Shown here: positions 53,271 to 63,207 of the stretch, piece by piece
Layout: every line of letters starts with the position of its first letter
How positions within the stretch are numbered: position 1 is the stretch's first letter
Assembly: GCA_037044905.1 (NCBI GenBank)
Contig: JBAOKB010000144.1
Coordinates: 620,001 to 684,000 of the forward strand
Length of the DNA stretch: 64,000 nucleotides
Direction: 5' to 3'
Source: Hortaea werneckii
Lineage: Eukaryota; Ascomycota; Dothideomycetes; Mycosphaerellales; Teratosphaeriaceae
Notes under the pieces: generated by a model
Databases searched by the model: none
What the model saw: the letters and a program-made list of their open reading frames with translations, nothing else
Told to the model about the DNA's origin: nothing
Program-made: the position numbers and the translations under genes

Positions 53271-53525
53271 ATGCACGCTACCTCTGCAGCCGCAGGGGCT
53301 GCTCCGTACTTGCCTCAGCAGCGGAAGGATCCCTTCATCACAAGACACGTGCTCAGCAGCAGCTTTTGCCCAGAAGCATATGCACCTGTCAAAGATGTAT
53401 TGAGGAGTCCGAAGCAGATTGAGAGTGCCAGCAACGAGGAATATTGCGTTCGCCGTGGAAGGCAGCCAGTCTGGGAGTTGAGATCTGCCAATTGTCTTTT
53501 ACATTCAAGCTCCCGTACTCACTGA
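53271..53525 (+). CDS. uncertain small open frame (84 aa)
   Basis: An ATG-led frame with mixed, protein-like composition (APYLPQQRKDPFITRHVLSS, YAPVKDVLRSPKQIESASNEE). It has no domain, no clear splice partner and no recognised relative, so it may be chance. It is listed because it is the most protein-like frame between 53.0 and 54.2 kb. Confidence 0.2.
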   Translation: MHATSAAAGAAPYLPQQRKDPFITRHVLSSSFCPEAYAPVKDVLRSPKQIESASNEEYCVRRGRQPVWELRSANCLLHSSSRTH

Positions 53526-54274
53526 TGATGGCTCAATGTTGATTCCTTGGCGGACCTTACCGAGACGCCGGAAATCAAAACCTCCAGAGTTGCAAGCCCG
53601 GCGGCAATTGCTAAAGTGACCTTCAATGAGGCATTGAAACATTGTATCACTCGGTTTTCGCCACGTATCAGCAACGATATGAGGATTGCCGTGCAACTGA
53701 AGCCTGAGAAATGTAGATCGTGAAGTGTCTTGGATTGACAAGCCGCATCTCACTCTTTGATTACATAGATATCACCTTCCGCAACTAAGGCATGGCATTC
53801 CATTCTGTGCACCTCATGCCAGCATTTGTGACTGAGAGCAAACAGCAAATGATAGGACGGACAGGTAATGCCATTGAGGCAATCCATGCGTGCTATCTGA
53901 CTATGTGCCATCAGTCCCGGGCCTGCATCCTCCGCCGCTTAAAGTATGTAGATGACGAATTGATCGAGCTCAGCTCGTAGAATTCTTGCCAAAGTAGCTA
54001 TTTGACAATGATTATTCCGTCAGCTTTATGTCGATGTTGTTTCGATGCCCGTCTGTAGCCCTGCCCACCTGCAGGTGGATGAGAAGGCAAGAAAGTGTGC
54101 CTTAGGCACCCCATGTCTTCGCCGGGGACACCCGAGTGGAACCTCAGGAATGAGCTGTTTGACTGCGCGGTCACTCTATATTCATTTCGACATACTTGAA
54201 CTCGCTCGCGAGAGAAAGACGTACAGCAACCTGTTCATTGTGCTCAGAATATCTTCGCGACCAGGTCCTTCAAC
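53526..54274. other. intergenic upstream of Y14
   Basis: About 750 bp. No gene supported; the promoter of the Y14 gene should lie in its right part. Confidence 0.35.
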
Positions 54275-54834
54275 ATGGCCGACACCGAAATGGACGTTGA
54301 CTCTGCTCCATCCTCCCCCGACACTTCCCGCAAGAATACCAAGGACGACACTCAGACCCATGAGAATGCCAGCGCAGTCCGCAGTATTGAAGGGTGGATT
54401 GTGGCGGTGACGAACGTTCACGAGGAAGCAACCGAGGAGGATATACAAGACATGTTTGGCGAGTTCGGAGACGTGAAGAACGTTCATCTCAATTTGGACA
54501 GGAGGACTGGATACGTGAAGGTAGGTGATGGTAGCCATTTTTCGAGTAGAGCGGGGTTGCAGCTACAGCAGAAGCTGACCATGATCCGTGATTGAAGGGC
54601 TACGTCCTCATAGAGTACCCAACCTTGAGTGAAGCCAAAGCAGCAATCGAGGGAGCAAACGGGGAGAAGCTGCTGGAGCAGACCATCAGCGTAGACTTCG
54701 CTTTCGTACGTCCGCCGCCTAGCAAGCAGGCGGGTGGTGGAGCAGGGCGGAGCAAAGGTCGCGCGCGAAGCAGGAGTCCTGGTCAGAGGAGACGACGGGA
54801 CGAAGATAGCGAGGGTGACGGTGAGGTGGATTAA
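54275..54834 (+). CDS. exon-junction-complex protein Y14 / RBM8A
   Basis: Two exons, join(54275..54520, 54598..54834), with a 77-nt intron (GTAGGT...TGAAG); 160 aa. It carries one RRM (about 38-115). GWIVAVTNVHEEATEEDIQD starts it, then VKNVHLNLDRRTGYVK joins across the intron to GYVLIEYPTLSEAKAAIEG, followed by ISVDFAFVRPP. The sequence matches animal Y14 almost motif for motif. The C-terminus is Arg/Ser-rich (GRARSRSPGQRRRRDED), as in Y14. With Mago it locks the exon junction complex on spliced mRNA and links splicing to export, localisation and nonsense-mediated decay. The N-terminus is acidic and Ser/Thr-rich. Confidence 0.93.
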
Positions 54835-55375
54835 GTGCCTTCATGATTCCCTGGCATAACTATCTTCGGGCATAGCAATGGTTGCCCATGAGAGACTTGA
54901 ATTTGCGGCAACAAATCTGCTCTACGTAACTGGTTGATCAGTCTAGCTCATGGCTTGTGAGGATGCTGCCACATAGTACCAGCAGCAAGCTCATGAGTAG
55001 TCGGAACGAAGCGAGGAGGTGCCGACTGGAAGTCGGCAACTAGGTACATCATAATGTGGTAAGTCATTAAGCCGCAATCTGCGCAAACCAAGCACCCGCT
55101 AAGTCAATGAGCAGAAGCTGCAGTTGCCTTGTATCTTTTCGAAGTGGGGTCATATCGACTGCTGCTCGTGAAAGTGAAAAATAACAAACTTCTATGCACG
55201 CCCTTGAGTGCATCGGCTGAAACACGTGCGCCTATGTTCAGGCTGGGTACCTACCTTTGACCCCACGCAAAACATCTAAAATTCGATCACATTGCAAGAC
55301 ATTGAACATCATTCCATACAACGCCATATTCCCCGCCACGTTGGCTTCTCTTTAAAGGTCGGCCAGGCAGCAAAT
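54835..55375. other. intergenic with short hairpin
   Basis: About 540 bp. The only structured element is an 8-bp perfect hairpin, TGCCGACT-GGA-AGTCGGCA, at 55020-55038. This part presumably holds the Y14 3' end and the promoter of the next gene. Confidence 0.4.
55020..55038. repeat. 8-bp stem, 3-nt loop hairpin
   Basis: TGCCGACT and AGTCGGCA are exact reverse complements separated by GGA. It lies about 190 nt past the Y14 stop; a role in the 3' UTR is possible but unproven. Confidence 0.6.
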
Positions 55376-55946
55376 ATGGGGCAGAAGCGCAAGCGGTCTG
55401 CAAAGAAGCACGCAGTACAATCTAAGGACGATGCCGCTGCAGCTCTGGAGCGCAACCATGATTATCAACCACAGATCAACAATCAGCCAGTGCCGCCTCG
55501 CAACTCTTCAGCAGCAGCAGCAGCAGCAGCAGCAGCCGGCAGAGAAAACACTTACGAAAGCCATTCGGATGTCGGCGGCGGCATCGCTCGATGCTCACAT
55601 AACCCACGCCATGAAAGGTATCACTGCGAGAGACAAGGAGATCCTTATTAAGAACACCTACGGAGCCCAGATGTACAGTGACTGGATGTCATGGCGCTTT
55701 GCAACGGAACTTCGCACAAGACGCCCCTCGATCGAGGCCGCCAGGGGAAGCCGGTCAGCGGAATTTGAGGCAGGAAGGGGAGGAGGAAGTGGATCTGGTT
55801 CTGAGGCCAGCTATATCCCGATCACAGCGAGTTTCCTTGACTACTTCTTGGGAGAGCTTCCGGACCCGACGAACATCGCCAGAGCTATAACGAGGTCGGA
55901 ATCGCAAGAGACAAAGGTGCACCTCTCAGGTGAGACAAAGCCTTGA
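55376..55946 (+). CDS. unrecognised small protein with poly-Gln tract (cluster gene A)
   Basis: Starts MGQKRKRSAKKH. The first 92 codons and the stretch KTLTKAIRMSAAASLDAHIT...SGETKP are in different frames. An intron 55415-55511 (GTACAA...TTCAG) joins them in frame as HA then a Gln run, giving 157 aa, model join(55376..55414, 55512..55946). Otherwise a one-base slip in the (CAG)9 repeat is required. The mature part has ITARDKEILIKNTYGAQMYSDW, an Arg/Glu-rich helix, a Gly/Ser linker, then YIPITASFLDYFLGELPDP near the end. That last segment is weakly like the C-terminal motif of the three genes to its right. No family recognised. Confidence 0.45.
55509..55535 (+). repeat. (CAG)9 trinucleotide repeat
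   Basis: Nine perfect CAG units inside cluster gene A. They are read as Gln in the downstream frame and as Ala in the frame that starts at 55376. Confidence 0.95.
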
Positions 55947-56227
55947 TGCTGAAATCAGCAGGTCCTCATGACCATTAAGTGCGGATTGACAGCGATACAA
56001 ACCCAAGTCACAAGGCACAGAAGTTTTGCGCGAAACCTGTGAATGGCTCTGAGAATTCAGTGAATGCCATACATCGTGGCCCGAACGTGCCAAACACCTT
56101 CGGTTTCACTCTTTGTCAAGCTTTTCATGTTCTATCAACAGATGTAGAAAGAGCTGTACAAAGATAGTTTGACCTACCATTCTCAGAATTTCCTTTCTTC
56201 ATCCACAACCCGATCCAAGAAGTTAGT

Positions 56228-57035
56228 ATGGATTTGCTTGGGGGACAAAGTGTTCCACCACACGGAGAGCCCGCAACTCAGCCCACACGTAACACCACTG
56301 CTGCGACACCAGCGAATGAGTCTGCAAATACTACTGTTGATACAGGGAATACAGCAAGTACGGCTTCCCGGACAACAGTTGCAAGCCCGCGTGCCGACAA
56401 TACACAAGCATCGAACAGCTTGACCGTGCCGCTCCACGGCACAACACAACCGCCAAGAGGAGCCTCTTCCAGCAATCCGGGCCCCGACAGCTTCGCTGAA
56501 CGGCATGCGAGAAGACTTCAAGCAATGAGGGCGGCAGTGGGTGAAAGCAGGTCCAGTAGGAGACACCAGAATGGACAAGGAGGAAGTGGCACTGCGCACA
56601 GACAGCGCGAACGTATGCAAGACAGTCTCGGCTTCGGCCAGATTGCAAGACCGGCCAGATTTGGGCGCGAGGTCGACCTGTCAAGCTTCGGCGAGCCTGG
56701 ACCGTACGAAGAACCTGGACGATGCATGGCAGGACGACGACGATGACGACGACGAGATCAGGAGTCCGGCAGAGATCCTCAACGCGCTTCAGATGATCAT
56801 GGGCTCTGCTGGAGATCCTCGTCGGCGCTGTCGAGACATCTATGAAGATGTTCTAGCGGAGGAGGAAGCGGAAGATCGGGCTGAGCTTGGAAATACGACT
56901 TGGTTCGAGTTGAGTGAGGCGGGTAGGCGTGCGCTCGAAGAACAGGGGATTGTTTTACCACGTCAAGGGGAGACTTGGACATTTGTCGGAGAGGATTATG
57001 CTGAGCGGTTGAGACGAGCTTTTGGTCAGTACTAG
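56228..57035 (+). CDS. unrecognised acidic protein with shared C-terminal motif (cluster gene B), one-base frameshift
   Basis: From the ATG at 56228 the first 160 or so residues are Thr/Asn/Ser-rich and disordered, then SFAERHARRLQAMRAAVG and RPARFGREVDLSSFGEPGP. At 56714-56715 (CC) the frame must drop one base to pass from PYEE to LDDAWQDDDDDDDEIRSPAEI. The rest, LAEEEAEDRAEL then FELSEAGRRALEEQGIVL and ETWTFVGEDYAERLRRAF, is uninterrupted to the TAG at 57033-57035. About 268 aa in total. The end (AEEE-AED-AEL, then hydrophobic-x-L-S-x-x-G-R-x-x-L) matches the C-terminus of cluster gene D. No known domain. Confidence 0.5.
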
Positions 57036-57203
57036 GGTGGGTTTCAAGGACTATTAGGTTTCTCGGAATCTTCTGGCTGCAGTCTCCCTTCTCACTTTTT
57101 TCGACGGGGCACCTATCACAAAGAGCGTTCATAGCAGTAGCATGAGAGGACCATCTAGCATTAGTGTTTCTAGAAAGATGTGTGACCTTCCCTCCAACCT
57201 CTC

Positions 57204-57888
57204 TCACGTGCACCGGACCCTAATCCGATTGCCAGATCGTATTCGGAAACTGAGATCCCTCAGCCGATTCGTGAAGTCCTCGGTCAGCTGAATGGGATCT
57301 TCGAAAAAGATCTGGTTGATTTCCTGTCTGTCTTCTCTATTCTCTTCTAGTTCTATGCGGCTCTCGTCGCTCATGTACAGCCGCCTCATTCGTTGCGCAT
57401 GAAGCAGTTGACGGTGTTCTCTGCGACATGAATTAGCAAGTAAAGCGCATAAGATCTTTGATGGTCACTTACGCTTCAGCTGTGCGCCTTCGCCGAGCTT
57501 CTCTCTCCTCCTCTGCGGCGTCTACAGCTTGCCTTATCTCTTCAATAATGTTGACTAGCCAAGCAGCAGGGCGCCTCGATTGTTGGTGAGACTCTGAGAG
57601 GTGTTCTAGTCGTCGTTGAGTCTGCCAGTCTCCGATGACAGCGGCTTCCGATCCCCAAAGGAAAGCGCCTCTGAAATCTTCTACGGCTTGGACAAAATCG
57701 TCAACGCCTTCTGGAGAAATCTCTTCCGTCCTCGCGTTTCTTATAAAGAACGTGACAAATCGGTGCACCGTCTCCAGGTGTTGACCTGTCGGATCTCTGT
57801 ATTCTCTTATTGTCTGGGCGAGGGAAAGGATAATTTCTTCATACGTCGAAGAGAGGTGTGGACGCTCAATGGTGCTGTTAGAAGGCAT
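57204..57888 (-). CDS. unrecognised helical protein with shared C-terminal motif (cluster gene C)
   Basis: Two exons, complement(57204..57420, 57473..57888), with a 52-nt intron (GTAAGT, TTGCTAATTC branch, CGCAG); 210 aa. It is rich in helix-forming residues: EEIILSLAQTIREYRDPTGQ, VHRFVTFFIRNARTEEISPE, WLVNIIEEIRQAVDAAEEE and a long Arg/Glu run over the splice. The C-terminus, IQLTEDFTNRLRDLSFRIR then NRIRVRCT, aligns with VQITRAGRSQLRQLGYPVR then GTVRVRRV of the next minus-strand gene. The two genes are therefore probably old paralogues. There is no signal peptide, membrane segment or known domain. The splice model is firm because it keeps one frame with a good branch point. Confidence 0.6.
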
Positions 57889-58251
57889 GTTTGTGTTAGC
57901 AGCAGTTGTTGAGATCTTTCTTCAGGGCATGGTGAGGATACTTATCTCACGATGTGATTCTTCAGTCTCACAGACAACAATGCAAAAACCTTGTCTTTCC
58001 TCACACGAGATTAGGACTGGAGGACGCTAATCCAGTTTATCCGTGTAAGGCATCAGAGATCCTTTCCTTCTGTCTCAAGGCGTCCAGCTAGCAAGGTGAA
58101 GAGCTGAAAAGACAATGATGTTTGCTATGAACGTACATGGGCTCTAGTGATCCGCCGCTTTGTGGGTATCAAAAAGGTCTCAAACGCATATACTGCAATC
58201 TCCCTCACCTGCAGTCAGTCTCACCAGCCGTGGCATACCGCGCTCGCACCC
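57889..58251. other. intergenic within the cluster
   Basis: About 360 bp between two minus-strand genes; no feature seen. It should hold the promoter of gene C. Confidence 0.4.
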
Positions 58252-59121
58252 TCATTCATCGTCGTCCACTCTGCGCACACGAACTGTCCCATCCGCGCGG
58301 ACAGGATATCCGAGCTGTCGTAGCTGACTCCGACCAGCACGCGTGATCTGCACCTGTTGGCCAAGGTACATCTCGGTGAGCTCCGCAACGTCTTCCGCAT
58401 GCTCCTCCTCAGCGATACTGTCCTGGTCGGACTGGTTGCGTCTGCGCCATTGACGCGCATTGAGCTCCGCGATTTCTTCCGCTTGCTCCTCTTCGGCGAT
58501 ACCGTCTTCAGCGATCCATCGGTGTCTGCGCCATTGACGCGCACGGTCACGTCGCCTACAACACGTAAGTGCCATGCTGCAGCTCACAGTGCTTTAATAC
58601 ACTTACCTCACATGGGCTTCTACGCGATCCCAGTCTGCTTGGGAGAAACGGCGGTCTCTCTGGCTGTACCGGAGTATCCCAACCCGGGATCAATCCCCGA
58701 CTTGCACCGTCACCGTGTCATCAAGCCCCGGCCTTTCAGTGATCCCCAGGGCAGGCGCGAAGCGGCGGACGCCACCCAGCACACTCGCTGTTCTCAACGC
58801 GTGTCGGAGATCTTCCTGCACGTTGGCCGCCAGCCCGTCGAAGGGCGTATTGACCGCTTGCAGAATCTCCTGGATCTCTTGGTGGACCTCGTTCATGTCC
58901 TCTTGTTCAGCGGCAACGAACGAGTTTACACGCACAATGACGCGGTAGATGCCACCGAGAGCACCGGCAGCGGCAGCCGCACCACCGAGAACAGCAGCAG
59001 CGGCAGCAGCAGCAGCAGCGTCGTCAGGGGTAGTGTTCACCTGACTCGGTGTATCCGAAGCTGGAGCTGCAGCTGGTTGGCCTTGAGAGGCATTGGTGTT
59101 GTTGTTGTTGTTGTCGCTCAT
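58252..59121 (-). CDS. unrecognised helical protein with tandem repeat and shared C-terminal motif (cluster gene D)
   Basis: The start is the ATG at 59121, MSDNNNNNTNASQGQ. An Asn/Ala-rich N-terminus is followed by the helices EQEDMNEVHQEIQEILQAVN and VQEDLRHALRTASVLGG. A likely intron (GTGACG...CAGCCAG, about 54 nt near 58650-58705) joins RPGLDDT to RDRRFSQADWDRVEAHV. A second intron (GTAAGT...TTGTAG, about 58557-58606) leads into two tandem 28-residue units, each ARQWRR...SIAEEE/GIAEEE...AE(E/D)(I/V)AEL. The end is VQITRAGRSQLRQLGYPVR then VRVRRVDDDE, the motif shared with genes B and C. The second intron is well supported; the first is inferred. No known domain; coiled-coil is likely. Confidence 0.5.
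58378..58545 (-). repeat. 84-bp direct tandem duplication inside cluster gene D
   Basis: Units 58378-58461 and 58462-58545 are 84 bp each (28 codons). They share GTCTGCGCCATTGACGCGC exactly at 58440-58458 and 58524-58542, and most of the rest. Confidence 0.85.
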
Positions 59122-59641
59122 CTTGTTGGAGATCTTTGCTTGACTTGCGAGACTGTTGTAAATATAAAGTTGTATTTGAAGAAGTGAACAGAACTTGCCG
59201 CGCAAAAAAATATGAAAATCTCGGAGGCAAACGGTGCGTATCGTGGGGGGTTACAAAAGGGGAAAGAGCGGGCTTTGCCAAGAAATGCTCACATGATGAC
59301 ATGTTACGTTTGGCGAAGACAAGAGGTAACCAGTCAGAGATAAGAGATTCACCTACAAAAGCTCGCAAGCTCGATGGGACATCTGGATGCCCATACGGCT
59401 GCTCAGGCAAATCGACTCGCATGGGAGGTGGAGCGAACAACCACTCGAACCGCCAAGGCGAAGGTCCTGTGCTGCGAGACTGGACGTCAGGCGGCGATGC
59501 GTATTGATCCGCGTGGAGATGAACATCCATAGTCGGCGTGTATTGCAAACCTCATCATGTCGGTAAAGCGACTCCCATTATACATGGCCGATGAAAACGC
59601 GTTCAAATCCTAGGCGCGGTGTGGTGGGTGGCAGTTAATTT
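59122..59641. other. intergenic upstream of cluster gene D
   Basis: A minus-strand frame from the ATG at 59530 (MDVHLHADQYASPPDVQ) is open for 169 codons and overlaps the 5' end of gene D in another frame. Its composition is protein-like (LISDWLPLVFAKRN) but no motif or splice logic supports it, so it is noted only here. Confidence 0.3.
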
Positions 59642-60004
59642 CTACTCGTGTTGACCATCGAGGTCATGAAGCCTCTCAGCCCTGCTGCCAGTCCTCGAAT
59701 GGCTTGCGACGGGCAGGTACGCTGTAGATACTTCAACGAGACCTTTTTGTCTTTTTCTTTTTCGCCTTTGCGCCCCTGAAAAGGACATGACGATGGTGAT
59801 ATCACGAGCACGATGGGACTTACAGGCAGAAATTATTTCATCATCATCATAGTGGTACAGAGCTGTGGTAAGCATTACGCCTCAATGTGCGAAGCAAGGA
59901 GAGTACAAGCACTCACTGCCGTTCCTCCGACCTACCACGATCATCCCTCTGTGCCTTTTCAAAGAACTGCCCGCTCCCATGGAATCAATCTCCGGTGAAC
60001 CCAT
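59642..60004 (-). CDS. possible small spliced basic protein (86 aa)
   Basis: The model complement(59642..59775, 59824..59862, 59917..60004) uses strong sites (GTGAGT...CCACAG; GTAAGT...TTTTCAG), and all three phases fit. The product starts MGSPEIDSMGAGSSLKRHRG, has LYHYDDDEIISAW in the 39-nt middle exon, then a basic run RRKRKRQK and an uncharged tail. It is not recognised. Two good introns in succession argue for a real transcript, but the protein frame could be wrong. Confidence 0.35.
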
Positions 60005-60159
60005 CTGCCAGGTTGTTAAAAGTCAGTAGCATGTCCTCCTTAGCCAAGCCACTTTCTCCGATCGATAGCAGGTACTTTGAGATGCTTTACTCCCTCGAGC
60101 TCTTCTCTGGTCTCATGGATCGAGCTATCGTGCGACAACAGATGCTAAGACCTGATATG

Positions 60160-61993
60160 TCAGCGTAAAAGTAGCCCTTTGTCAATCAGGTGACTGTACT
60201 TTGCCACAATGCTCTTTAGCTCTTCGAAACGCGCTGCGTATTCCGCCGCTTCCTTAAGGACGCTTCACTTTCTCAGGATAATCCTATTCTCCTGCGTCCT
60301 GCGGGTCTCTGACAGTGTCCCCGGTCACGCCGGTCACAGCGCCGCTGATTTCGCTGCGGACGAAGTCGGTCTTTTCATTACGCTCGAAGGCATAGCGGGG
60401 TTTTGTGGCAAGTTTCTCTTCGGGCGAAACAGTTTCATCAGAATAGACAAGCTGAATCTTAGAAGTATCCTTGTTCTTCTTACTCTTCTTGGACTTCTTC
60501 GCCTTCTCGGTGTTCGGCACATCTGCCACCGTGTTAGATGCCGGAACTGTCTTGGATTCGTTCGCGAATGGCTGGTGAGTCTCCGCTCCGTTTTCATAAG
60601 CCATTTGACCAGAACCAGCACCGGTCGTCCCGGCTGGCGTTCCATCGTCATCGTTCGGTTCGACCTTGATGTGCACCGGCAGGCCGTACTCACGCGATTC
60701 GAACTTGAGGTGCGACGCCGGGCCGTCCTCGGGGGGCTGAGTATACTGGGGTTGACTCGTGACGGATTTGATAAGGTCATCGATCGAATCACCAAGCGAG
60801 TTGCCATCCTGTTGCTCTTGCTTAATTGATGGCTCCTGTTTGATTGATGGCTCTTGCTTGATTGGTGCACCGTTGGTGGCCTGCTGGTACTGCGGATGTG
60901 ACGCGTGCTGAGATGGGAATCCCGAGTGCATCTTTGCCATTTCTTCTTTACTGAGGTTGGGCGCCTGGAATACAGGGCGTTGTGGTAGACCTGGCGACGG
61001 CTGCGGCAAGCCAGGATTCATACCGGGCGCATTTGAAGGCGGGCCGGCTGATGGAGGCTGTGCTGGTGGCGACCACTGCTGACCATATGGACCAGCAGAT
61101 GAAGGCTGACCATAGCCCATGGACGGCGGTCCAGAAGACTGTGGCGGCTGGCTTGGGTACTGCGATGGCATACCATAGCCATAAGTTTGCATGCCTTGTC
61201 CAGCTGGTGAAAATGGGTTAGGAGGTGGGTATTGCTGATAGTTTGCTGGAGAACCACCGTAGCCGTAATAACCGGACTGCGGAGTTTGCTGCTGCGTGCC
61301 GTAGCCAGGCAATGGGGAGCTGCTGGTGATCGGTAATCCGCCCAGAGCGGGAGCAGTAGAGCCGTACGATTGGGTAGAGGCCGTCTCTGGCTGCTGCGCC
61401 GTTGGAGGCTGCATTAAGTCAGCATTCAAAATTCTCTGGTGAAGGGGGACTGCTCGACCTACCATCTCGTAGCCACCCACATTCGCTGGCGTTGCAGGGT
61501 TACTAGCCAAGCCCGCCTTCTCCGCAGCCCTCTTCGCCTTATGTTCAGCAAGACGCCCCAAAGTCTCCTCCATTGTCTCGAGCTTTGGCCGTTTGGACTC
61601 TCCACCTTGAGCTTTGCCGCCAGGAGGCGGGTTGCCGGTCTTCGCACGGTGATCAGCTTCACTACGGAAGAAGGCTTCAGTCACGCGCTGGCGATGAGCA
61701 GCAAGGATCTCCTCTGGAATTCCTTCCATGCCGAAAATTTCAATGCCCGCGTCGACACGGTTGGGCAGCGCGTTTTCGACCTCGGTGAGTGGCTCCTTGT
61801 GCACTTGACTCATGTGCACGCCCAACCCACCGGCGGTATTGAGGCGCCGGTTACATCTCTCACACCTGAAATGCTTGGCCTTCTGGTGCTGTATCAGGAT
61901 CTTGAGATCGTCGAAATCGCGCTCGCAGTAGTAGCACCACGGGCGCTCAAGAAGCTCCTCGACGCCGGGGTTGTTGCGCTTCTTCTTCGTCAT
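60160..61993 (-). CDS. BuGZ/ZNF207-like C2H2 zinc-finger protein
   Basis: ATG at 61993. The N-terminus ERPWCYYCERDFDDLKILIQ, HQKAKHFRCERCNRRL, LGVHMSQVHKEPLTEVENA and GIEIFGMEGIPEE match the two C2H2 fingers and following segment of animal ZNF207/BuGZ. BuGZ binds microtubules and Bub3 at kinetochores; a spindle or splicing role in fungi is inferred. The long middle is Pro/Gln/Gly/Tyr-rich and disordered. A 54-nt in-frame intron 61409-61462 (GTAGGT, GCTGACTTAATGCAG) is very likely. A 61-nt intron 60253-60313 (GTCAGA...TTAAG) would swap the short end for EAAEYAARFEELKSIVAKYS. With both introns the length is 572 aa. IKQEPSIKQEPSIKQEQ-type repeats occur late in the chain. Confidence 0.82.
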
Positions 61994-63207
61994 CTTGGCG
62001 ACGCGACGGGGGCTCGAAGATGGAGTCGATGTGGAACGGGACGCACGTTGGGCAAGTGTAGTGTGGTTAACGCCGCGATGGGACACGCGCACTCTGCGCA
62101 GGTTGTGGTGGCTGCAAAGTGAAGGGAAGGTGTAGGCTCGACTGATGAAGCTTGACCGGAACCTTGAGGCTGATTGTGGACGGCCTCAGGCATGACTAAG
62201 CAGGAAGCTGTCGACGAAGCTCACCTGCCCGGGCACCTTCATCATCCGTCGTGCCCAGTATTGCGTGTCAATGTATACATAGTACCTAGGTAACCCCGAA
62301 TGCGTAGGGCCAATACACAGTGTCGTTTCACCCTTGCTGTGATTGCTCAAACTTCCTTCTATCCACGTTTATCGCCAACTGCAAGCGATGAATTAAGATA
62401 TCGGACGTCCTTTGCAGCCCGGCCAAAGCCTTGTACCGGAGCCACTCTGCTGTCTCTTCCTCCAACGCGTCGCCAGACTTGCTGCACCGTACATGCTATG
62501 CTGAGAATCGCAACGGTGCAACAAGAACTTGTCGCTGCAAACATGGTAGTGCCTAAAAGCGGCCCTAGATAGCCCGCCATTTCCTCCCCGACTTCTCTAC
62601 GCGTCTTATGACAGTGATTGCAGTCACTTCGTCGGGGCGATGACCTCTTGTCTTTCCACTCGCACGACAGGGCAGTGATGGCAATTGAACTGTTTGGAGA
62701 AACCTTAAGGTATGCTGCAGATCTAGCTCTTGCGAACGATTCTGGTCATCGAGCGACGCGTTTACCTGTACCATTTCAATGTCGCGTGAAGAAATTAGGA
62801 CGATGCCTTGAGCCGAAAGTCAGAACGGATGCAGCTTGGACTTTCTATCATTGATCTTCAATTCTGTAGTCGAAGAGCGTACATTTAATGGTAGTACATG
62901 CAGTGGGTACATGGTACGGTAGCAATTGCTGTGCAAACTTCACTTACTAAGCCCGCCACTACCCCGGTCTCATCCCGCCACTAGCCTATAGTCTGACAGG
63001 GAGTATAGATGCAAGATGATCGTTTGATACTAAGGCCATCCATTCGGGTACATTCATGCAGGCCGCGTGCGAGATGCAGTGCTGACTGGGCAGGCAGCAT
63101 ATGATGTGTCTGAAAGGAATGCCTTGGTGAAATTGCGGTCCAGTTGGTGACTCGAAGCATGGAGTACATGCGATCGAGTTAGGACAAGAGCACGAGATTC
63201 GTTTACA
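61994..63207. other. divergent intergenic region
   Basis: About 1.2 kb between head-to-head BuGZ-like and Zn2Cys6 genes. No gene or repeat is supported; it should hold both promoters. Confidence 0.4.

Noticed and set aside
53945..53980. KYVDDELIEL, resembling the YVDD motif of Copia reverse transcriptase
   Set aside because: The frame is short and no other polymerase, integrase or RNase H motif is found around it.
59024..59530. 169-codon minus-strand frame overlapping the 5' end of cluster gene D
   Set aside because: Its second half is an alternative-frame reading of gene D (poly-Gln from the Asn/Ala codons). The first half is protein-like but unsupported.
59570..59640. GTTCAAATCC, similar to a tRNA B-box
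   Set aside because: No complementary stem and no upstream A-box.
60209..60829. 206-codon plus-strand frame
   Set aside because: Antisense shadow of the BuGZ-like gene; no motif of its own.
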